Source of the DNA: Bifidobacteriaceae bacterium | Lineage (GTDB): Bacteria; Actinomycetota; Actinomycetes; Actinomycetales; WQXJ01 | Length of the DNA stretch: 27,056 nucleotides | Reading direction: 5' to 3' | Assembly: GCA_031265345.1 (NCBI GenBank) | Contig: JAISCU010000105.1 | Location: 1-27,056, forward strand | Shown here: positions 1 to 7,323 of the stretch, one piece after another | Position numbering within the stretch: position 1 is the first letter of the stretch | How the letters are laid out: each line of letters opens with the position of its first letter | Notes under the pieces: generated by a model | The model's database searches: none | What the model was told of the DNA's origin: nothing | What the model saw: the letters and a program-made list of their open reading frames with translations, nothing else | Program-made: the position numbers and the translations under genes

Positions 1-127
1 CAGCTATCACATTGGGCACTACGGGAAGGTTCACTGTTCTCCTAAAGATCGGATGTTTGAAGGCGGGAACTGGCCCTGTTCGCGGGCCGCGGACGGGGCT
101 GGGAGACGGGGCGGCGGCATCGTCCGC
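1..127. other. Left-edge segment downstream of iolB
   Basis: No gene can be supported here. The segment lies just past the iolB stop. The reading frames that cross it are antisense or shifted shadows of iolB. I see no clear terminator; the next iol gene, if there is one, would lie outside the window. Confidence 0.5.
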
Positions 128-994
128 CTAATCCCCCAAAGGCAGGCGCGGGTCGGGATCGAGCCCTGCCCAGGTCTGGCGAATCCAGGCGTGGTCGGGA
201 TGGTCGGTGATGCGCCAGGCGCGCTCGCGGCCAGGCCCGGCCATGACGTTGAGGTAGTACATGTCGTAGCCCGGCGCGGCCATGGACGGCCCGTGCCAGC
301 CGAAAGGCACCAGCACCACGTCGCCGTCGTGGACTTCCGCCAGCACGTCGATCTCGCGGCCCGGCGACGCGCTGACCCGTTGATAGCCCATCGGGGAGCC
401 CAGGCCCGGCACGGTCGAACGGAATTGGAAGTAGTAGATCTCCTCCAGCTGAGTCTCGACTCCAGCGAGTTCCTGGTCATGCTTGTGCGGCGGGTAGCTG
501 GACCAGTTGCCGGCCGGCGTCACCACCTCGCAGGCGATGATCGACTCCGCCGCCAGCGTCCCCGGGGTGGCGAAGTTGCGCACTTCCCGCGAGCACGCCC
601 CGGCGCCGCGCAGCTCCACGGGCACCGCCTGGGCCGGGATATGGGCTGGTGGCCGCTTCTTGGTGGCGGCGGCCTCGCACACGGCGACTCGGCCCGCCCC
701 CCGGATGGCGAGCCCCTGGCCCGGACCCACATAGGCCGTGTCGGTCGGCCCGGCCCACACCGATTGGCGCCCCCGGAGCACGATGCCGTCGTCCCGGTCC
801 GGCAGCACATCGAAGGCTCCGTCCAGGGGGACGACCACCCGCTCGACCGGTCCCGGAGGCAACGCCAGGGTGGCGCCTTCGTTCAGCTCGGCGACCTTCA
901 GGCCGGTGTGCTCCCAGCCTTCGGTGGCCGAGTCGATGACAGTTGTCCAGCCGTCGCGGGATTCGGTCCCCTTCGGGTGATACCACGTAGCCAC
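128..994 (-). CDS. iolB: 5-deoxy-glucuronate isomerase (IolB)
   Basis: IolB isomerises 5-deoxy-D-glucuronate to 2-deoxy-5-keto-D-gluconate in cytosolic myo-inositol catabolism, acting after IolD. The 288-residue product has the usual family length and the bicupin hallmarks. These are SSYPPHKHD (His170, His172), the following LEEIYYFQ (Glu185), and the PFGWHGP block (His234), which together form the expected metal site. I place the start at the GTG at 994 because GAGGAGG sits five bases upstream. An in-frame ATG at 1015 would add seven residues but has a weaker ribosome site. The gene is divergent from the GntR regulator. An ATGT-N4-ACAT palindrome at 1031-1042 and the GntR operator candidate lie in the shared upstream region. 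Its pathway partners iolG and iolD are 11-20 kb to the right, so the inositol genes are split by the sugar ABC island. Confidence in the family is high. Confidence 0.95.
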   Translation of the reverse strand: MATWYHPKGTESRDGWTTVIDSATEGWEHTGLKVAELNEGATLALPPGPVERVVVPLDGAFDVLPDRDDGIVLRGRQSVWAGPTDTAYVGPGQGLAIRGAGRVAVCEAAATKKRPPAHIPAQAVPVELRGAGACSREVRNFATPGTLAAESIIACEVVTPAGNWSSYPPHKHDQELAGVETQLEEIYYFQFRSTVPGLGSPMGYQRVSASPGREIDVLAEVHDGDVVLVPFGWHGPSMAAPGYDMYYLNVMAGPGRERAWRITDHPDHAWIRQTWAGLDPDPRLPLGD

Positions 995-1030
995 AGTTGC
1001 CTCCTCGCTACTCATTCTTCTCACGTCAGT

Positions 1031-1042
1031 ATGTCTTAACAT
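1031..1042. promoter_or_regulatory. Candidate iol operator upstream of iolB
   Basis: ATGTCTTAACAT is an inverted repeat of the form ATGT-N4-ACAT, 36 bp upstream of the iolB GTG start. An almost identical 12-mer (ATGTCCTAACAT) lies upstream of iolD at 20638-20649. A longer-spaced relative lies upstream of iolG at 13422-13441. Recurrence in front of three genes of one pathway suggests a shared regulator-binding site. No binding data are available, and which regulator would use it is unknown. Confidence 0.5.
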
Positions 1043-1173
1043 TAGGCCCTTTGTCCAGTGGGGCCGCGAATGGTCCGGGCGGCTCCGGCCACGAAGGCCC
1101 CAAGCTCGCGCTTCGGGTCCAGCCCGCGTGCCCGCTCGGCCCGGCTGCCCGTGCTCCGTGACTGGAGCGCCAC

Positions 1174-1207
1174 TTGTTGTTACCCTAATGACCAGACGTA
1201 ATAACAA
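1174..1207. promoter_or_regulatory. Inverted-repeat operator of the GntR regulator
   Basis: The left arm TTGTTGTTAC (1174-1183) and right arm GTAATAACAA (1198-1207) are inverted repeats with one mismatch in ten, separated by 14 bp. The element is AT-rich within a GC-rich region. It ends 21 bp before the GntR start and faces iolB on the other side. The position fits autoregulation and possible control of iolB. The sequence differs from the ATGT-N4-ACAT motif, so two regulators may act in this intergenic region. Confidence 0.6.
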
Positions 1208-1228
1208 AAGCCCCGTAGGGAGTCCCTC

Positions 1229-1972
1229 ATGCAACCGACGGAAGTCGCGCCAAGTGTCACCATCGAGCGAGGATCGCCGGTGCCCCTGTACCACCAGGTG
1301 GCCAGCCAACTTCAGGCCTCGATCCAGTCCGGCCAGCTACCCGTCGGCTCGTGGCTGGAGAACGAGGTCGACCTGGCCGCGCGCCTGAACGTGTCGCGAC
1401 CCACCATCCGCCAGGCGATCTCGCAGTTGGTCGATGCCGGCCTGGTGGTCCGTCAACGCGGCGTGGGCACACGCGTGGTCAGCTCCTCGATCGTCCGGCC
1501 GGTCGCCTTCACATCCTTCTACGAGGACATGGCGGCCGCTGGACTGGAGCCCCAGACCACCACGCAATCGGTCCGGCAGATCGCTCCCACCGGCGAACTG
1601 GCCGAGTTGTTCGGCGAAGACACCGATTTGATCGAGATCGTCCGCCTCCGGGGAACCGTCGGATCGCCCATCGCCCTGATGCGCAACTGGATTCCCGCCC
1701 GCTTCGACGCCGTTACGGCCGAAGCTCTGGACCAGCATGGGCTCTACGAATTGATGCGCTCCCAGGGCGCGTCCTTGAAGACCGCCACGCAGTTGATTGG
1801 CGCCCGCGCGGCCACCGCCGGGGAGGCGAAGCTCCTCGACGCCAAGACCGGACTCCCGTGCGTCACCATGAAGCGCTACGCCCATGACCATCTGGGCGAG
1901 TTGGTCGAGGTGGGCGACCACCTCTATCGCGGCGACCAGTACCATTTCACCGCGACCCTGACGGCGCCTTGA
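1229..1972 (+). CDS. GntR-family regulator, HutC/UTRA type
   Basis: This is a 247-residue transcription factor. An N-terminal winged helix-turn-helix (about residues 17-85) carries the typical GntR core: PLYHQVASQLQASI, then LNVSRPTIRQAISQLVDAGLV and the wing with RQRGVGTRV. A UTRA ligand-binding domain follows (about 95-245), with LYELM and a closing DQYHFTATL strand typical of sugar-responsive HutC relatives. The ATG start is set by AGGGAG seven bases upstream. The gene is divergent from iolB, and its end converges on the ABC permease genes with only 33 bp between. A good inverted repeat lies immediately upstream. The likely role is a local repressor responding to an inositol-pathway or sugar-phosphate ligand. 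The effector cannot be read from the sequence. Confidence 0.9.
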   Translation: MQPTEVAPSVTIERGSPVPLYHQVASQLQASIQSGQLPVGSWLENEVDLAARLNVSRPTIRQAISQLVDAGLVVRQRGVGTRVVSSSIVRPVAFTSFYEDMAAAGLEPQTTTQSVRQIAPTGELAELFGEDTDLIEIVRLRGTVGSPIALMRNWIPARFDAVTAEALDQHGLYELMRSQGASLKTATQLIGARAATAGEAKLLDAKTGLPCVTMKRYAHDHLGELVEVGDHLYRGDQYHFTATLTAP

Positions 1973-2005
1973 CCGCGACTTCGCCCCCACCGAACAGATC
2001 GCCGG

Positions 2006-2812
2006 TCAGTCTTTGACGGCGCCTTCAAGCATCCCGCGGATGAAATGCCGCTGCAGGAACAGGTAGACGATCACCACCGGCAAAGCGACCATGACGGCGG
2101 CGGCCGCCAAAAGGGCTGTGTCGGTGGTGTGCTGGCCCTGGAAGAAGGCCAGTCCCTGAGGCATGGTTCGCATCTTGCCGGTCGGAGACATGATCAGCGG
2201 AATCAGGAACTCGTTCCAAGTCCACATGAACACCAGCACTGTCAATGTCACTATGGCTGGACGGGCCACAGGCAGTTGAACGGACCATAACGTCCGGAGC
2301 GGACCTGCTCCGTCAAGCTTCGCGGCCTCGGTGATCGCGGGGTTGGAAGAGCGGAAATAGGTCCGCATCCAGTAAGTGCCGAAGGCGGTCGACATGGCGA
2401 CCTGGGGCATGGCCACGGCCAACAGCGTGTCTGTCAACCCCAATGCGCGCAGGTCGAAGAAGAGGGGTATCACAATAGCTTCCGCGGGAACCATGATCCC
2501 CAACAGGAAGACATAGAACAGCACTTCAGAGCCCCAGAAGCGCATTGTTCCGAGAGCGTATCCAGCGGCCAGGGACACCGTCAGGGATATGGCCAGGACT
2601 GTCAAAGTCACCATTAGGGAATTGACCAGGTATTTGTCGAATTTCGCGGCGGCCCACGCCTGGGAGAAGTTCTCCAGATGGATGCCACCGGCGTCGGCGG
2701 CCGACTCGGGGCCGAACGCGGTCGTAAATATGGTCGCGAGCGGGCCCAGAATGATGCTGGCGAAGACGATCAGCACCACGTAATTCATGGAGCGTTCGAA
2801 ACGGGATATCAC
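2006..2812 (-). CDS. Sugar ABC transporter permease, MalG type (CUT1)
   Basis: This 268-residue inner-membrane permease is the second of two in the operon. It has about six membrane segments and the cytoplasmic EAA loop (EAAKLDGAGPLRTLWSVQLP), which docks the ATPase. The N-terminus (a single helix, then a short periplasmic stretch) and the length match MalG-like CUT1 permeases. The start is a GTG at 2812, one base after the stop codon of the upstream permease (TGA at 2816-2814), so translational coupling is likely. An alternative ATG eight codons in gives MNYVVLIV. No ATPase gene is in this operon; a shared MsiK-type ATPase encoded elsewhere is the usual actinobacterial solution. Substrate is unknown but probably an oligosaccharide or glycoside, given the neighbouring kinase and GH4 enzyme. 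Confidence 0.92.
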   Translation of the reverse strand: MISRFERSMNYVVLIVFASIILGPLATIFTTAFGPESAADAGGIHLENFSQAWAAAKFDKYLVNSLMVTLTVLAISLTVSLAAGYALGTMRFWGSEVLFYVFLLGIMVPAEAIVIPLFFDLRALGLTDTLLAVAMPQVAMSTAFGTYWMRTYFRSSNPAITEAAKLDGAGPLRTLWSVQLPVARPAIVTLTVLVFMWTWNEFLIPLIMSPTGKMRTMPQGLAFFQGQHTTDTALLAAAAVMVALPVVIVYLFLQRHFIRGMLEGAVKD

Positions 2813-2813
2813 C

Positions 2814-3812
2814 TCACACCGTCCTCGCTGCCGCTCTGTCCGCCATACGGTTGACCGCGAAGTTGATCAGGAAGATGATCGCCGTCAGGGTCACGCCGAT
2901 AGCAGAAGCCATACCGACCTCGTGCAACCTGAAGGCGTGGTTGTAGACCTGGTAGGACGGCACCACCGTGCTGCCGCCTGGACCTCCCGAGGTCGTCATG
3001 TACACCAGGTCGAAAGTCTTGAGCGCGGCCACGATCGTCAAAGTCAGGCCGACGGCCACCTCGCCAACCACATGCGGCAGGGTGACGGCGAAGAACTCGC
3101 GGATCGCGCCGGCCCCGTCGAGCCGGGCCGATTCGTACAGGTCCCGGTTGATCTTCGACATCCCGGACAGGAGCAGGACCGTCATCAGGCCGATCTCCAC
3201 CCACGTCCCGATGAGTCCGATGGCAGGCAGCGCGAATGCGTAGGAGCCCAGCCAGTCTTGAGCCAACCCTCCGAGTCCGACCGCCCGCAAGGCTCCGTTG
3301 AGATCGCCGTTGTAGGAATAGATGCCGCGCCAGGCGGTGGCCACCACCACCATGGCCACCACCTGTGGCAGGAAGACCACAGTCCGAAAGAAGCCGAGCC
3401 CGCGAACCTTCGCCCGGTTCAGCACCGCGGCCAGCAGCAAGCCGACCACCAGCGGCACCGCGCAGTAGAAGACAATGAGGATAAGGGCGTGGACGAATCC
3501 CGCGCGGAGGGACGGATCGCCGAAGATCTCCGCGTAGTTTCTCAGGCCGACGAAGTGCCCGACGGTCAGCCCGTCCCAATCGTACAGAGACAAATGGGCC
3601 GCCCGGCCGACCGGGTAGAGCAAGAACGCCGCATACACGATCAGAGCTGGCGCCACCAGCAAGTACGGGGTGGCGGGATGGTGCGGACGCCACCCCCGCT
3701 TCACGTGGCTCTTGGCCGACCCGGAAACCACTGGGGGGCGGGAACGACTAGTGGTCATGCCCATGGACTCGTTGACGGCCGACGGGTCTGAGCGCGGCGC
3801 GCGAAGAGGCAT
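2814..3812 (-). CDS. Sugar ABC transporter permease, MalF type (CUT1)
   Basis: First permease of the pair, up to 332 residues. After a basic cytoplasmic leader it has six predicted membrane helices, the first being LLVAPALIVYAAFLLYP. The EAA-type loop reads YESARLDGAGAIREFFAVTLP. Both features are standard for CUT1 sugar permeases. The start is uncertain: the ATG at 3812 has GGGGA almost touching it, and internal ATG codons near residues 17-19 (MGMTTS) are reasonable alternatives. The 90-bp gap from the binding-protein gene holds a strong hairpin (3827-3856) that may limit permease expression. It works with the downstream permease and the upstream lipoprotein. Confidence 0.92.
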   Translation of the reverse strand: MPLRAPRSDPSAVNESMGMTTSRSRPPVVSGSAKSHVKRGWRPHHPATPYLLVAPALIVYAAFLLYPVGRAAHLSLYDWDGLTVGHFVGLRNYAEIFGDPSLRAGFVHALILIVFYCAVPLVVGLLLAAVLNRAKVRGLGFFRTVVFLPQVVAMVVVATAWRGIYSYNGDLNGALRAVGLGGLAQDWLGSYAFALPAIGLIGTWVEIGLMTVLLLSGMSKINRDLYESARLDGAGAIREFFAVTLPHVVGEVAVGLTLTIVAALKTFDLVYMTTSGGPGGSTVVPSYQVYNHAFRLHEVGMASAIGVTLTAIIFLINFAVNRMADRAAARTV

Positions 3813-3826
3813 TCCCCGAATCGCGC

Positions 3827-3856
3827 GTCCGCGACGTCCGGATCGGACACGCGGAC
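3827..3856 (-). promoter_or_regulatory. Intercistronic hairpin between binding protein and permease genes
   Basis: Arms GTCCGCG (3827-3833) and CGCGGAC (3850-3856) pair perfectly. An inner stem, GTCCG (3836-3840) with CGGAC (3844-3848), continues them over a three-base loop. It lies in the 90-bp gap after the binding-protein stop and about 15 bp before the permease start. In other sugar ABC operons such stem-loops stabilise the binding-protein message or attenuate read-through, giving an excess of binding protein. The same role here is inference. Confidence 0.55.
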
Positions 3857-3902
3857 AGCCCCGCGACCGCCAACGAGTTGGTAAGCATCGCCACGGGCCA
3901 GA

Positions 3903-5285
3903 TCAGCCGGCGAAAGTTGAGTAGTCGGCCTGCAACCGGTCCAGGAACTCTTCTGCCGTCGTCTTGCCGGCCAACAGGTCCTGCAGGCCGGGCTGGAGGG
4001 TGTCCCCGCCGAAGGTCGGCGTGGCCCAGTCAAGGTACGGCAACAGGGAGCCGTTCTCCGACACCTCCGCGAACGCCGCGAAGATATCGGCCTGGACCGG
4101 TTGGTCGGCTGGAACCAGACCCTGCGCGCCCAACACCGGCAGGTTCCCGGTGTCCGCCAGGATCACCATGGCCTCGTCCGAGGTGATGTAGTCGATGAAA
4201 GCCGCGGCTGCGTCAGGATTCTTCGAGCCGGACGTGATCGCGAACGGCAAGGAGGTGCCTCCGGTCGTGGCCTGGGGCGCGCCCGCCGTGACGGGAGGCG
4301 GGGCGAAGAAGCCCGCGTTCTCACCCATCGCGTCGTTCAGCATCGCGCCGTTCCATGATCCGGCCAGCATGAACACACCGGTCCCTGCCGCGAACTGTTC
4401 GGCGACCTCGTTGTCCGCGGCGCCCGCGTAGCCGTCGTTGAAGTAGCCGCTCGCCGCCCACCCAGCCAGTTCGTTCGCGGCGGCCAGATTCTCATCGGTC
4501 TTCCAGGACGCTCCGGGATTGCCCATGCCAAGAAGGTTGATTTGATCCGGTGCGACGAACGCGCCCTGGATCGGGCCGAAGACATGCACCGCTGGCCAGC
4601 CTTCCACGTTGCCCAACATGAGCGGCACTTCTCCAGCCGTCTTGGCGGCAGCCAAAGCGGCCTCGAAATCGGCCCAAGTCTCCGGGATCCCCAGGTTCAA
4701 GGCGGCCAGCTTCTCCTTGTTGTAGAACGCTCCGACGATCTCACCCGCCTGCGCCAGACCGTAGAGGTCGCCGCTGCCGAATTGGGAGCCATCCGGCGAA
4801 TAGCTCATGTTCTTCAGCACAGTCTCCGGGAAACGGTCGCGCCATCCATAGGCCTCCGCATAGGGCTCGAGCGAGAGCAATTGCCCAGCGCCGACGAATG
4901 TCCCCATGTCTGAGCGCGAATTGTTGGCTTGGACAATATCCGGAGGGTTCGGATCCGACAACGCCAGACCCAAAGTAGTGGTCAGATCGTCAAACGACTG
5001 TTCCACCCGGTTGATGGTGACATTGGGATATTTGTCCTGAAAGCCATCAACCAACTCTTGGAATTGGGAGGCTTGAGAGTCCCGGACCTCCTGGTCCCAC
5101 AAAACAAGTTCCAGATCGCCCATCGACGCGACGTCTTTGTTGACGCCCGCCGCCGAGCTCGGCGCCGGTGATTTCGACGCGTCGCTCTGCGCCTCGCCGG
5201 GCGCGCACGCCGCGGCACCGATCAGGATTGCCGCGGCACCAGTGATGGCAGCCAATCGAGAGGCTGTTCGGTTAGTCGTTTTCAT
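3903..5285 (-). CDS. Extracellular sugar-binding lipoprotein of CUT1 ABC transporter
   Basis: This 460-residue solute-binding protein captures the sugar outside the membrane for the two permeases. It starts with a lipoprotein signal peptide: basic MKTTNR, a hydrophobic stretch, and Cys27 in GAAACAPG. The lipobox is slightly atypical because position -3 is Ala. A Ser/Ala-rich tether follows, then a family 1 binding-protein fold with VLWDQEVRDSQASQFQELVDGF and NNSRSDMGTFVGAGQLLSLEPYA. The C-terminal LDRLQADYSTFAG is also typical. The ATG at 5285 lies inside the end of the kinase gene (14-bp overlap, different frame) and has AAGGG upstream, so the two genes are translationally coupled. The closest-fitting substrates are oligosaccharides or glycosides; nothing in the sequence fixes which. 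Confidence 0.93.
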   Translation of the reverse strand: MKTTNRTASRLAAITGAAAILIGAAACAPGEAQSDASKSPAPSSAAGVNKDVASMGDLELVLWDQEVRDSQASQFQELVDGFQDKYPNVTINRVEQSFDDLTTTLGLALSDPNPPDIVQANNSRSDMGTFVGAGQLLSLEPYAEAYGWRDRFPETVLKNMSYSPDGSQFGSGDLYGLAQAGEIVGAFYNKEKLAALNLGIPETWADFEAALAAAKTAGEVPLMLGNVEGWPAVHVFGPIQGAFVAPDQINLLGMGNPGASWKTDENLAAANELAGWAASGYFNDGYAGAADNEVAEQFAAGTGVFMLAGSWNGAMLNDAMGENAGFFAPPPVTAGAPQATTGGTSLPFAITSGSKNPDAAAAFIDYITSDEAMVILADTGNLPVLGAQGLVPADQPVQADIFAAFAEVSENGSLLPYLDWATPTFGGDTLQPGLQDLLAGKTTAEEFLDRLQADYSTFAG

Positions 5286-6402
5286 GTTGCCCTTTCATTG
5301 GTCGGTTTCCGACATCGGAATGCCTGGCTATGGTTGCTTCGGCACGGCGTGGGGCCTTGGCTTCGACCCCCCGGAGCGCCGAGGCCAAGAAACTGTAGTC
5401 GTCTTGGAGTCGGCGTGCGCTCGGCCCAGTCGCGCTCGGCCCAGTCGTGCTCGGCCCAGCCGCGCTGGAAATGTCGGCGACGCTTTCCCACCAGTCGGCG
5501 ATGTCGCCCCAGCCGGGAGCGGCCAGCGACCCGCCGAATTCCTGAACGGAGAGCGCCGCCGCCAAGGCGCCGAAGCGCAGACGGTGCTCCAATGGCCAGT
5601 CGCGCAAAGTGGCGGCGACGAAAGCGGCGCCGAAGACATCGCCGGCGCCTGTCGGATCAATGGCGGTCACGTCGAGCGCCGGCACATGGATCAGTTCTCC
5701 GCTGGAGGCCTCGAAGGCCGTGACGCCGCGCGCGCCATCGGTCACCACGGCCAATTCGACGTGGCGGCCCAGCGCGCGGGCGGCGTCCGCCGGAGTGTTG
5801 GTGCGCGTGTAGGCCTGCGCCTCGGCCGCGTTGGGCATGAAGCAGTGGCATGATTCGATCGCTCGCAACACCTCCGGATCCCACCGCTCGGAATCATCCC
5901 ATCCGACATCGGCGAAGACGAGTGTGCCGTGGCCCAAGAACGGCGCCCACCAGTCCTCGGAACCGCTTCCCAATGAAACGATCACGGCCCGCGGCGGCTC
6001 GGTTCGAGCCACCAGATCGTCGGTGCCGACCGGATGGTCGTGTCCGTGCGTGATCATGGCCCGGTCGCCTCCGTAGGCCAAGGACACGGTCACTGGTGAA
6101 TGCCATTGCGGGCAGGTGCGCGAGCAGCTCAGGTCGACGCCTTCCTCACGCAGCACCTCCCAGCACCACTGGCCATAGCCGTCGCTGGAGAAGCAACTGG
6201 CCAACGAAGTGCCCAGGCCGAGTCGCGCGCAGGCGACGGCCAGATTGGCGATCCCGCCCGGCGACGTCCCCATGCCGTCGCTCCAGATCTCCTGTCCCGG
6301 AGCCGGAGGATGAGGCAGACCAGTGAAGATGATGTCGCAAAAGACGGTCCCAGCCAGCATGACATCGGCCGCGCCGGGCGCCGGCCGGTCGATCACCTTC
6401 AT
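5272..6402 (-). CDS. PfkB/ribokinase-family carbohydrate kinase
   Basis: This 376-residue ATP-dependent sugar kinase is the first gene of the leftward ABC operon. It has both PfkB signatures: the Gly-Gly motif SPGGIANLAVACARLGL (about residues 48-63) and the C-terminal DPTGAGDVFGAAF (249-261) with catalytic Asp255. The ATG at 6402 has AAGGGG six bases upstream. The gene is divergent from the DeoR regulator and GH4 enzyme, and overlaps the binding-protein gene by 14 bp. After residue 310 there is a low-complexity extension (GPSTTGPSATGPSA) encoded by three 15-bp DNA repeats, then about 45 residues of uncertain function. The probable role is to phosphorylate the imported sugar or the aglycone/sugar released by the GH4 enzyme. 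IolC (5-dehydro-2-deoxygluconokinase) is a PfkB kinase too and remains an alternative, but the ABC/GH4 context argues against it. Confidence 0.9.
   Translation of the reverse strand: MKVIDRPAPGAADVMLAGTVFCDIIFTGLPHPPAPGQEIWSDGMGTSPGGIANLAVACARLGLGTSLASCFSSDGYGQWCWEVLREEGVDLSCSRTCPQWHSPVTVSLAYGGDRAMITHGHDHPVGTDDLVARTEPPRAVIVSLGSGSEDWWAPFLGHGTLVFADVGWDDSERWDPEVLRAIESCHCFMPNAAEAQAYTRTNTPADAARALGRHVELAVVTDGARGVTAFEASSGELIHVPALDVTAIDPTGAGDVFGAAFVAATLRDWPLEHRLRFGALAAALSVQEFGGSLAAPGWGDIADWWESVADISSAAGPSTTGPSATGPSARRLQDDYSFLASALRGVEAKAPRRAEATIARHSDVGNRPMKGQHEND
5417..5461. repeat. Three tandem 15-bp repeats in the kinase 3' region
   Basis: Copies lie at 5417-5431 and 5432-5446 (both GCGCTCGGCCCAGTC), with a third at 5447-5461 (two differences). 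The period is a multiple of three, so copy-number change keeps the kinase frame and only lengthens the GPSAT linker. It sits after the conserved kinase fold. Confidence 0.85.
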
Positions 6403-6528
6403 GTGTGCCCCTTCCGCGGTCGGCTGGCGTTGCTGATGCAGAGGTCCGCGCCGTCAACCTGCCAGCGGTGGCTGGCGAAGGCGATCCGGCCTCGTGCCAA
6501 GGTCAACTCTACATGACGCCAAATGGAA

Positions 6529-6551
6529 TGCAATGCTCAATTTTGATTGCA
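6529..6551. promoter_or_regulatory. Palindromic operator between kinase operon and DeoR gene
   Basis: TGCAAT (6529-6534) and ATTGCA (6546-6551) form a perfect inverted repeat with an 11-bp AT-rich spacer, in the divergent region between the kinase (start 6402) and the DeoR regulator (start 6574). The 23-bp span matches two helical turns, as expected for a dimeric repressor. It is the best candidate site for the adjacent DeoR protein to control both transcription units. Confidence 0.55.
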
Positions 6552-6560
6552 GCTGCATGG

Positions 6561-6573
6561 TAGCCTTGCTCTC
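6561..6573 (+). promoter_or_regulatory. -10-like element of a probable leaderless DeoR transcript
   Basis: TAGCCT (6561-6566) fits the actinobacterial TANNNT -10 pattern and ends exactly seven bases before the GTG at 6574. No ribosome-binding site precedes that GTG. The same seven-base arrangement is seen at 22424 and 22908. This supports GTG 6574 as a leaderless start. No convincing -35 box is visible. Confidence 0.4.
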
Positions 6574-7323
6574 GTGTTGTCCGTCACTCGCCAAGCCGCG
6601 ATTCTGCAACGTGTCCGCGACAACGGAGAGGTCTCCGTGGCCGGACTGGCGCGGCAACTCGGGGTCTCGCCATCGACCATTCGTCGCGACCTCAACGCTT
6701 TGTCCACCCACGGTGAGATCAGGCGCGTTCGCGGCGGCTCGGTCACCGAGTCGGATCCCGTGCCGTTCGATGAAGTCGCCCGCTCCGGTGGACCGGACCG
6801 TGAAGCCGTGGCCATCCGAGCAGCCGAGTTGGTTCGCGACGGCAGCGTCGTGGTGCTCGACATGGGGACCACCACCGCCCGGCTGGCGCACCACCTGCGA
6901 GGCAAGGCCATCACGGTGGTCACCGCCTCGCTCGCCGCGGTCAGGGAACTCGAGACCGCCGAGACGCTCGAAGTCGTGGTGTTGGGCGGAGTCCTGCGCC
7001 GCACCTACCATTCGTTGGTCGGCACGCTGACGACAGACGCCCTCAGCGGGCTGAGGGCGGACCTGTGCTTCCTGTCCATGTCCGGGATCGGGCCGAATGG
7101 TTCGGTGATGGACGACACGGGCATGGAAGTGCCCATCAAACGAGCAATGATCGCGGCGGCCGACAAGACCATCGCCCTGGCCACCAAAGCCAAGTTCCCC
7201 GGAACCGGCATGGTCAAAGTGGCGGGGATCGGCGACATCGACGTGCTGGTGACCAACCGAGGCGCGGATCCGGCCACCTTGGCCACGCTGCGCGAAGGAG
7301 GGACAGAGGTGATCGAGACATGA
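6574..7323 (+). CDS. DeoR-family transcriptional regulator
   Basis: A 249-residue sugar-metabolism repressor. The N-terminal DeoR helix-turn-helix is clear: RQAAILQRVRDNGEVSVAGL followed by LGVSPSTIRRDLNALSTHGEI and the wing RRVRGGSV. The C-terminal sensor domain has VLDMGTTTARLAHHL, which binds sugar phosphates in this family, and ends with a VLVTNRGAD segment typical of DeoR proteins. I choose the GTG at 6574; the frame stays open upstream to a TTG at 6547, but that would overlap the operator. The stop codon overlaps the GH4 start in an ATGA junction, so the two are co-translated. The divergent kinase/ABC operon and the intervening palindrome make this regulator the likely switch for the whole island. 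Confidence 0.9.
   Translation: MLSVTRQAAILQRVRDNGEVSVAGLARQLGVSPSTIRRDLNALSTHGEIRRVRGGSVTESDPVPFDEVARSGGPDREAVAIRAAELVRDGSVVVLDMGTTTARLAHHLRGKAITVVTASLAAVRELETAETLEVVVLGGVLRRTYHSLVGTLTTDALSGLRADLCFLSMSGIGPNGSVMDDTGMEVPIKRAMIAAADKTIALATKAKFPGTGMVKVAGIGDIDVLVTNRGADPATLATLREGGTEVIET

Noticed and set aside
53..1039. 328-codon ORF antisense to iolB
   Set aside because: It lies opposite a convincing gene, is rich in Arg/Gly/Pro/His, has no motif, and is the usual mirror frame of GC-rich coding DNA.
1961..2026. 11-bp direct repeat GACGGCGCCTT at 1961-1971 and 2016-2026
   Set aside because: Both copies are in the ends of two different coding regions and look like coincidence of GC-rich codons; no inserted element lies between them.
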